64,000 nt of DNA from UBA4421 sp002470275 (GTDB lineage Bacteria; Pseudomonadota; Gammaproteobacteria; Pseudomonadales; Azotimanducaceae): positions 36,058 to 100,057 of the forward strand of contig CAJXDR010000003.1 in NCBI GenBank assembly GCA_913052345.1. Reading direction: 5' to 3'. The notes beneath the pieces are model-generated. The model ran no database searches. It worked only from the letters and a program-made list of their open reading frames with translations, and was not told where the DNA came from. The stretch's first letter is position 1, and every line of letters begins with the position of its first letter. Position numbers and translations under genes: made by a program. Below are positions 60,436 to 64,000 of the stretch, piece by piece.

Positions 60436-61179
60436 ATGGGTGAAGTTTTTGCTGAAAAGCGTCGTTGGTGGTCTCAGGCGCTACTCGTTGGCGGCGTGAT
60501 CTCGATCCTCTGTCTGGTTGTCGGCGCGCTCGGGTATCGTCTTGGTCTCTGGGACTACCTCGTTGGATTTTTTCTCCTTGTCTGCGGCATTGTTTTGGCA
60601 GCCGGCATCGCCTTCCTTGGCGTTATTGCTGCGATCATTTGCTGGCGCATGGGTCTGGTAGAGGATCGTTCAAGCGTACTGATCGGCTTGGTCTTGAGTA
60701 CCCTAGTGCTAGTGCAGGCTGGCGTTCAGCTTTCTGCTGCTGCTGCGGTGCCGCCCATTCACAACATCTCAACTGACATTCAAGACCCGCCGGAATTTTC
60801 GGCCCTAGTACCGATCAGAGCAGCGGAAAATGCGAACCCGCATACCTATGACGCAGCGGTGCTGGCCGATATTCAGCGTGAGGCTTACCCTGGGCTTGAG
60901 ACCCTGAGCAGTCTGCGTAGCAGCGAGGAGTTGATGAGCTTGACCCAGGCGGTAATGCGCGAGCTAGGTATCGAGATCGTGGCGGTGAATACGGCGCTGG
61001 GCACCGTTGAAGGCACCGCGACGACTTTCTGGTTTGGTTTTAAGGATGACGTGGTCGTCCGAATTCGTGAATCCGAGGGGATGCGTAGGGTGGATATCCA
61101 TAGCGTGTCTCGGGTGGGCACCACGGATGCTGGCGCAAACGCGAGACGTATTGAGAGGATCCTTAACGGATTGCGCTAG
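60436..61179 (+). CDS. DUF1499 domain-containing membrane protein
   Basis: 247 residues from the ATG at 60436, which has AGGGAG six bases upstream; the ATG at 60430 is too close to it. Three hydrophobic segments (around 12-32, 40-62 and 70-95) precede the DUF1499 domain: AVPPIHNISTDIQDPPEFSA and FKDDVVVRIRESEGMRRVDI, then HSVSRVGTTDAGANARRIER, all typical. The family has no established function. A TTGACT...GATGAT pair (60382 and 60404, 16 bp apart) is a weak promoter candidate. Its end overlaps the stop of the convergent phosphoesterase gene by 4 bp. Confidence 0.85.
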   Translation: MGEVFAEKRRWWSQALLVGGVISILCLVVGALGYRLGLWDYLVGFFLLVCGIVLAAGIAFLGVIAAIICWRMGLVEDRSSVLIGLVLSTLVLVQAGVQLSAAAAVPPIHNISTDIQDPPEFSALVPIRAAENANPHTYDAAVLADIQREAYPGLETLSSLRSSEELMSLTQAVMRELGIEIVAVNTALGTVEGTATTFWFGFKDDVVVRIRESEGMRRVDIHSVSRVGTTDAGANARRIERILNGLR

Positions 61180-61658
61180 AAGCGCAGGATTTCGCAGTCC
61201 ATGGCGTCAAGGTTGACGATGCCGATGGCGTTTAGTCCTCGCATAAAGCCCGCGCATTCGCCGGGATTAAAGATTGTCCGAGCCCCATCGCGCTCCAGCC
61301 GATAGCGGTGCGTATGCCCGTGCAGGGCCAGGTCCTGATCTCTAAGATGGCCTGCAAACTCAAGAGGATCATGAACCACAATGAGTTCTCTACCCGCCCA
61401 GCGGGTCGTAAAGGGAGGCTCATGAAATTCAAAGCCGTGCCGGGCAATGGCTGCTTCCAAAGCCTCTCGCTCTAGGTCGTTATTTCCAAAAACACCATAG
61501 AGAGGCGCCGCCAGGTTAGCGAAAACGTCTAACGTCTTGGCCTGAGTGATGTCCCCGGTATGAATAACGCGGTCTACCTGATGCGCGTTGAAAAGGTCGA
61601 CGATGGCGGAAACGTTTTTCAGGTTATTGTGAGTATCACTGACAACGCCAACGCGCAT
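61176..61658 (-). CDS. YfcE-type metallophosphodiesterase
   Basis: 160 residues. It is a calcineurin-like phosphoesterase of the YfcE/MJ0936 group: GVVSDTHNNLKNVSAIVDLF, VIHTGDITQ, YGVFGNNDLEREALEAAI, LIVVHDPLEF and LALHGHTHRYRLERDG carry the dinuclear-metal residues. Substrate unknown; relatives hydrolyse phosphodiesters in vitro. The hairpin at 61677-61708 lies 19 to 50 bp before the ATG and could affect its expression. Confidence 0.88.
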   Translation of the reverse strand: MRVGVVSDTHNNLKNVSAIVDLFNAHQVDRVIHTGDITQAKTLDVFANLAAPLYGVFGNNDLEREALEAAIARHGFEFHEPPFTTRWAGRELIVVHDPLEFAGHLRDQDLALHGHTHRYRLERDGARTIFNPGECAGFMRGLNAIGIVNLDAMDCEILRF

Positions 61659-61676
61659 AGCAAGCCCTCAGAATCT

Positions 61677-61708
61677 GCGTTAACAACAGGGCACGCTGTT
61701 GTTAACGC
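61677..61708. other. 13-bp perfect inverted repeat upstream of the phosphodiesterase gene
   Basis: GCGTTAACAACAG (61677-61689) and CTGTTGTTAACGC (61696-61708) with a 6-nt loop. It lies between the thiolase stop and the phosphodiesterase start. On the plus strand a T-rich, TTG-repeat tail follows (61709-61727), but no plus-strand gene reaches it. On the minus strand there is no T-run, so it could be a read-through-limiting stem, an RNA control element or an operator. Confidence 0.5.
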
Positions 61709-61759
61709 CTTTATTGTTGTTGTTGCTTAGCCCTAAACAGGCTTGAGCCTTTGATGGGC

Positions 61760-62902
61760 CTAGGCCCTCTCCAGGACGTGGATCGCACAGGCACTGCCCA
61801 GGCCGATGACATGGGTGAGGCCAATCTTCGCGCCTTGGACCTGACGAGCGCCAGCCTCGTTTCGTAGATGCGTACTCACTTCGTAAATGTTGGCAATCCC
61901 CGTGGCGCCCAAGGGGTGTCCCTTGGACAGCAGGCCGCCGGAAACATTGACCGGAATTCTGCCGCCCAGCGCTACCTCACCTTCATCGATCATCCTGCCC
62001 GCGTCTTCTTGCTTACAGATGCCGAGGTTACCGTAGTGAAGAATTTCGGCGGTGGCAAAGCAGTCATGTAGCTCGATCAGGTCAATATCTTCTGGGCCGA
62101 CGCCAGCCATTTCATAGGCATTTTGCGCGGCAATCTGAGTGCAGGAATTGACGTCGGGCATCACCAGGTCGCGCTCCTGCCAGGGGTCCGATGCTAAAAC
62201 CGAGGCACGGACCTTAATGGCGCGGCTCATCAAGCCAAGTTCACGGGCCTTTTGCTCCGAACAAATGACCGCTGCCGCGGAACCGTCCACGTTGACCGAG
62301 CACATAAGCTTGGTGTTTGGATAAGAGATCATCTCTGCATTCATGACCTCCTCTAGAGGGGTTTCGATTTGATACATCGCTTTCGCGTTGAGGGTCGAAT
62401 GGTGATGGTTCTTCACCGAAACCTTGGCGAATTGTTCAAAGGTGGTGCCGTAGTGACGCGCATGTTCCATGCCCGCTTCGGCGAACACGGCAGGCATGGT
62501 GCCGGAACCCATGAGGCCTTCTTTCGGAATCCCGGCCTTGCCGCCTCCGCCGCCAAGCAATCCCTTGCCCATTTGTTCAACGCCCACGGCGATCACCACA
62601 TCGTAAAGGCCAGCCTTGACCGAGGCCCAGGCTTCGCGAAAGGCCGTCGCGCCCGTGGCGCAGGCGTTGGCGACGTTGACCACGGGAATCCCCGTTTGTC
62701 CGATTTCCTGCAGCACCCGCTGACCCACCATGGCAGAAGCCTGACCCAGATTGCCGCAGTAAAGCGCCTGCATATCCTGAATTTTTAGGCCACAGTCATC
62801 CAAGGCCATCAGTGCCGCTTGGGCACCCAGCTGGGGTACGGTTTTATCCGGGAAACGCCCGAACTTGATCATGTCTACACCGACGATATAGGCGTCTGTC
62901 AT
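61760..62902 (-). CDS. Thiolase family protein
   Basis: 380 residues. VVNVANACATGATAFREAWA carries the nucleophilic Cys, and GGLLSKGHPLGATGIANIYE and HVIGLGSACAIHVL carry the catalytic His and the second Cys region; ELHDCFATAEI also fits. The overall pattern is that of the SCP-x/lipid-transfer-protein-like thiolases, not the FadA type. These act in beta-oxidation of branched, steroid or aromatic side chains, often needing a DUF35 partner; that partner is directly upstream, 38 bp away. Confidence 0.9.
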   Translation of the reverse strand: MTDAYIVGVDMIKFGRFPDKTVPQLGAQAALMALDDCGLKIQDMQALYCGNLGQASAMVGQRVLQEIGQTGIPVVNVANACATGATAFREAWASVKAGLYDVVIAVGVEQMGKGLLGGGGGKAGIPKEGLMGSGTMPAVFAEAGMEHARHYGTTFEQFAKVSVKNHHHSTLNAKAMYQIETPLEEVMNAEMISYPNTKLMCSVNVDGSAAAVICSEQKARELGLMSRAIKVRASVLASDPWQERDLVMPDVNSCTQIAAQNAYEMAGVGPEDIDLIELHDCFATAEILHYGNLGICKQEDAGRMIDEGEVALGGRIPVNVSGGLLSKGHPLGATGIANIYEVSTHLRNEAGARQVQGAKIGLTHVIGLGSACAIHVLERA

Positions 62903-62940
62903 TTTATTCTCCTCTCCATTTAGGCTTATCTACTGTTAGC

Positions 62941-63360
62941 TCAGGATTGTTTGGGCTGAAAGAAATAGGACAGATAGCTATTGCCTTCCTTGTCTTTCCG
63001 GCCCAGGGCATCTGCGAAAATCACCTCCACGGGCATGTCGAATTCAATTTTCTCCGGATCGGGCTCAACGTTTATCAAATTGCCTTTGATCGCGGTGCCG
63101 TCATCCAGATCAACGATGGCGCTGATATAGGGTACTTCTATTCCCGGGAAGGAACGATGAACGATGGAAAACGAGTAGAGTTTGCCGCTGTTAGGCAGTT
63201 TGATAGCAGACATTTGATCTCTTGCGCCGCACTTGGAGCAGACATCGCGTTCCCCTAAAAAGGTGGATCCACAGCTGCCACACTTTTGAGCCTCGAGGTA
63301 CGGATCAGCACCGTCGGGTATTTTGATATAAGGAACGGCTGGTAGCGGTTTATCGCTCAT
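62941..63360 (-). CDS. Zinc-ribbon OB-fold protein (DUF35), thiolase partner
   Basis: 139 residues. The N-terminal rubredoxin-like zinc ribbon has KCGSCGSTFLGERDVCSKCG, four cysteines in two CxxC pairs; the OB-fold ACP-like domain follows (LYSFSIVHRSFPGIEVPYIS, then AIVDLDDGTAIKGNLINVEP). DUF35 proteins form complexes with thiolases and HMG-CoA-like enzymes. It is the first gene of the pair with the thiolase. The next gene, for a CBS protein, is divergent with about 240 bp between. Confidence 0.88.
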   Translation of the reverse strand: MSDKPLPAVPYIKIPDGADPYLEAQKCGSCGSTFLGERDVCSKCGARDQMSAIKLPNSGKLYSFSIVHRSFPGIEVPYISAIVDLDDGTAIKGNLINVEPDPEKIEFDMPVEVIFADALGRKDKEGNSYLSYFFQPKQS

Positions 63361-63598
63361 GAACTCCCCTAAACTTCTATGTCATTTGACCTAGAAAGTA
63401 GCTTACACCCACAGCGAGAAAGCGCCTAGTGGACAGAACCCGGCGTCTAAAGTCGGATTTATCCACAAACGCCCGGGGTTCAATGGTAATGCGATAGCAC
63501 CCACGGGTATTAGTGAAGCTGTCGTCATATTTTTGGATTCTATTACGCCGCGGCGTTAATTTGGCACCATCTCTAGGCCAAACGATTAGGTTCCGCCT

Positions 63599-64000
63599 AT
63601 GAAATCACTCAAAGTTAGAGACTATATGTCCACGCGCCTGTTGACCTTCAATGCCAAGACAACGGTGGCTGAGGCAGTGGGTAAGCTATTGGAGCATCGT
63701 ATTTCAGGCGCGCCGGTGTTAGACGAGGAGGGAAACCTTCTGGGCATCCTGTCAGAAGTTGACCTGATCCGAGTTTTCTTGCAGGACAGCTACTACAACG
63801 AGGCCATTGGGATTGCGTCGGATTTCATGCAGCATCCGGTGGAAAGCGTCGACCCCGATATGGATATTGTGAGCCTCGCGGAGCAGTTTTTGTCTCAGCA
63901 CCGGCGGCGTTACCCGGTGGTCAAGGATGGCGTGCTGCTGGGGCAAATATCTCGTCGCGACGTTCTGAGGGCTGCCGCCGATTTCCAAGACGCTGAATGA
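63599..64000 (+). CDS. CBS-pair domain protein
   Basis: 133 residues ending exactly at the last base of the window with TGA. Two CBS modules: VRDYMSTRLLTFNAKTTVAE to GILSEVDLIRVFLQDSYYNE, then ASDFMQHPVESVDPDMDIVS to GQISRRDVLRAAADFQ. Each ends in the usual [ILV]-[ST]-x-x-D[LIV] pattern. CBS pairs bind adenosyl ligands and sense cell energy state; nothing else is fused to it. An isolated TTATCCACA DnaA-box match lies in the gap before it at 63459-63467. Confidence 0.88.
   Translation: MKSLKVRDYMSTRLLTFNAKTTVAEAVGKLLEHRISGAPVLDEEGNLLGILSEVDLIRVFLQDSYYNEAIGIASDFMQHPVESVDPDMDIVSLAEQFLSQHRRRYPVVKDGVLLGQISRRDVLRAAADFQDAE

Noticed and set aside
61677..61708. Integron attC-like site
   Set aside because: Symmetric palindrome without the GTTRRRY core pattern and without cassettes or integrase.
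63459..63467. Perfect DnaA box TTATCCACA upstream of the CBS gene
   Set aside because: Single 9-mer match; about one such match is expected by chance in two windows of this size. No cluster of boxes, no AT-rich unwinding region and no dnaA/dnaN nearby, so not an origin.
1..64000. CRISPR arrays, rRNA genes, complete insertion sequences
   Set aside because: None seen: no regularly spaced direct repeats, no rRNA-like conserved segments, no transposase with terminal repeats.

Overview
The window is a chromosomal segment of a moderately GC-rich gammaproteobacterium, probably a marine member of the Pseudomonadales/Cellvibrionales side of the class. This rests on gene order, not on a database search. 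Several blocks follow the order I know from Pseudomonas: amgK-murU divergent from lptD-surA-pdxA-rsmA-apaG-apaH; cca/folB/tsaD divergent from rpsU-yqeY-dnaG-rpoD; rpe-gph-trpE and trpG-trpD-trpC-crp/vfr-osmC-coq7; dsbD-aroQ-accB-prmA-dusB-purH-purD. Nearly all of the sequence is densely coding, with many 4-bp start/stop overlaps.

Layout. 1-10.7 kb: tail of an acyl-CoA dehydrogenase, a MOSC protein, a HAD phosphatase, an SDR, a TauE-type permease, a PlsC-like acyltransferase, an SrkA-type kinase, ComF, and a second, long acyl-CoA dehydrogenase. 10.7-18.7 kb: Mpl, a PPi-type phosphofructokinase convergent with a membrane pyrophosphatase, a DUF2333 protein, a PCu(A)C copper chaperone and a lipoprotein. 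18.9-28.3 kb: dsbD, aroQ, accB, prmA, VOC, dusB, purH, purD, coq7 and osmC. 28.6-36.7 kb: a CRP/Vfr-like regulator and, on the minus strand, amgK-murU-rpe-gph-trpEGDC. 36.7-51.4 kb: outer-membrane biogenesis and RNA-modification operon, then the macromolecular-synthesis operon. 51.0-54.4 kb: a tRNA-Ile2 gene split by a group I intron, followed by a sparse, more A/T-rich accessory patch with a solo class III cyclase-like protein and an orphan membrane protein. 54.4-64 kb: arylsulfatase, PQQ dehydrogenase, single-chain glycyl-tRNA synthetase, DUF1499 protein, phosphodiesterase, thiolase with its zinc-ribbon partner, and a CBS protein.

The strongest special observations are these. (1) A 267-nt ORF-less group I intron sits in the anticodon loop of tRNA-Ile(CAU) just after rpoD, with an extra helical domain between P7 and P3'. 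(2) The CRP/Vfr-like protein keeps an almost textbook CRP DNA-recognition helix but has lost most cAMP contacts, and carries a C-x3-C-x2-C cluster where the pocket should be. (3) accC, fis and plsY are missing from loci where they are normally embedded. (4) A PPi-type phosphofructokinase lies beside a K+-dependent-type membrane pyrophosphatase, suggesting PPi-linked glycolysis and energy conservation.
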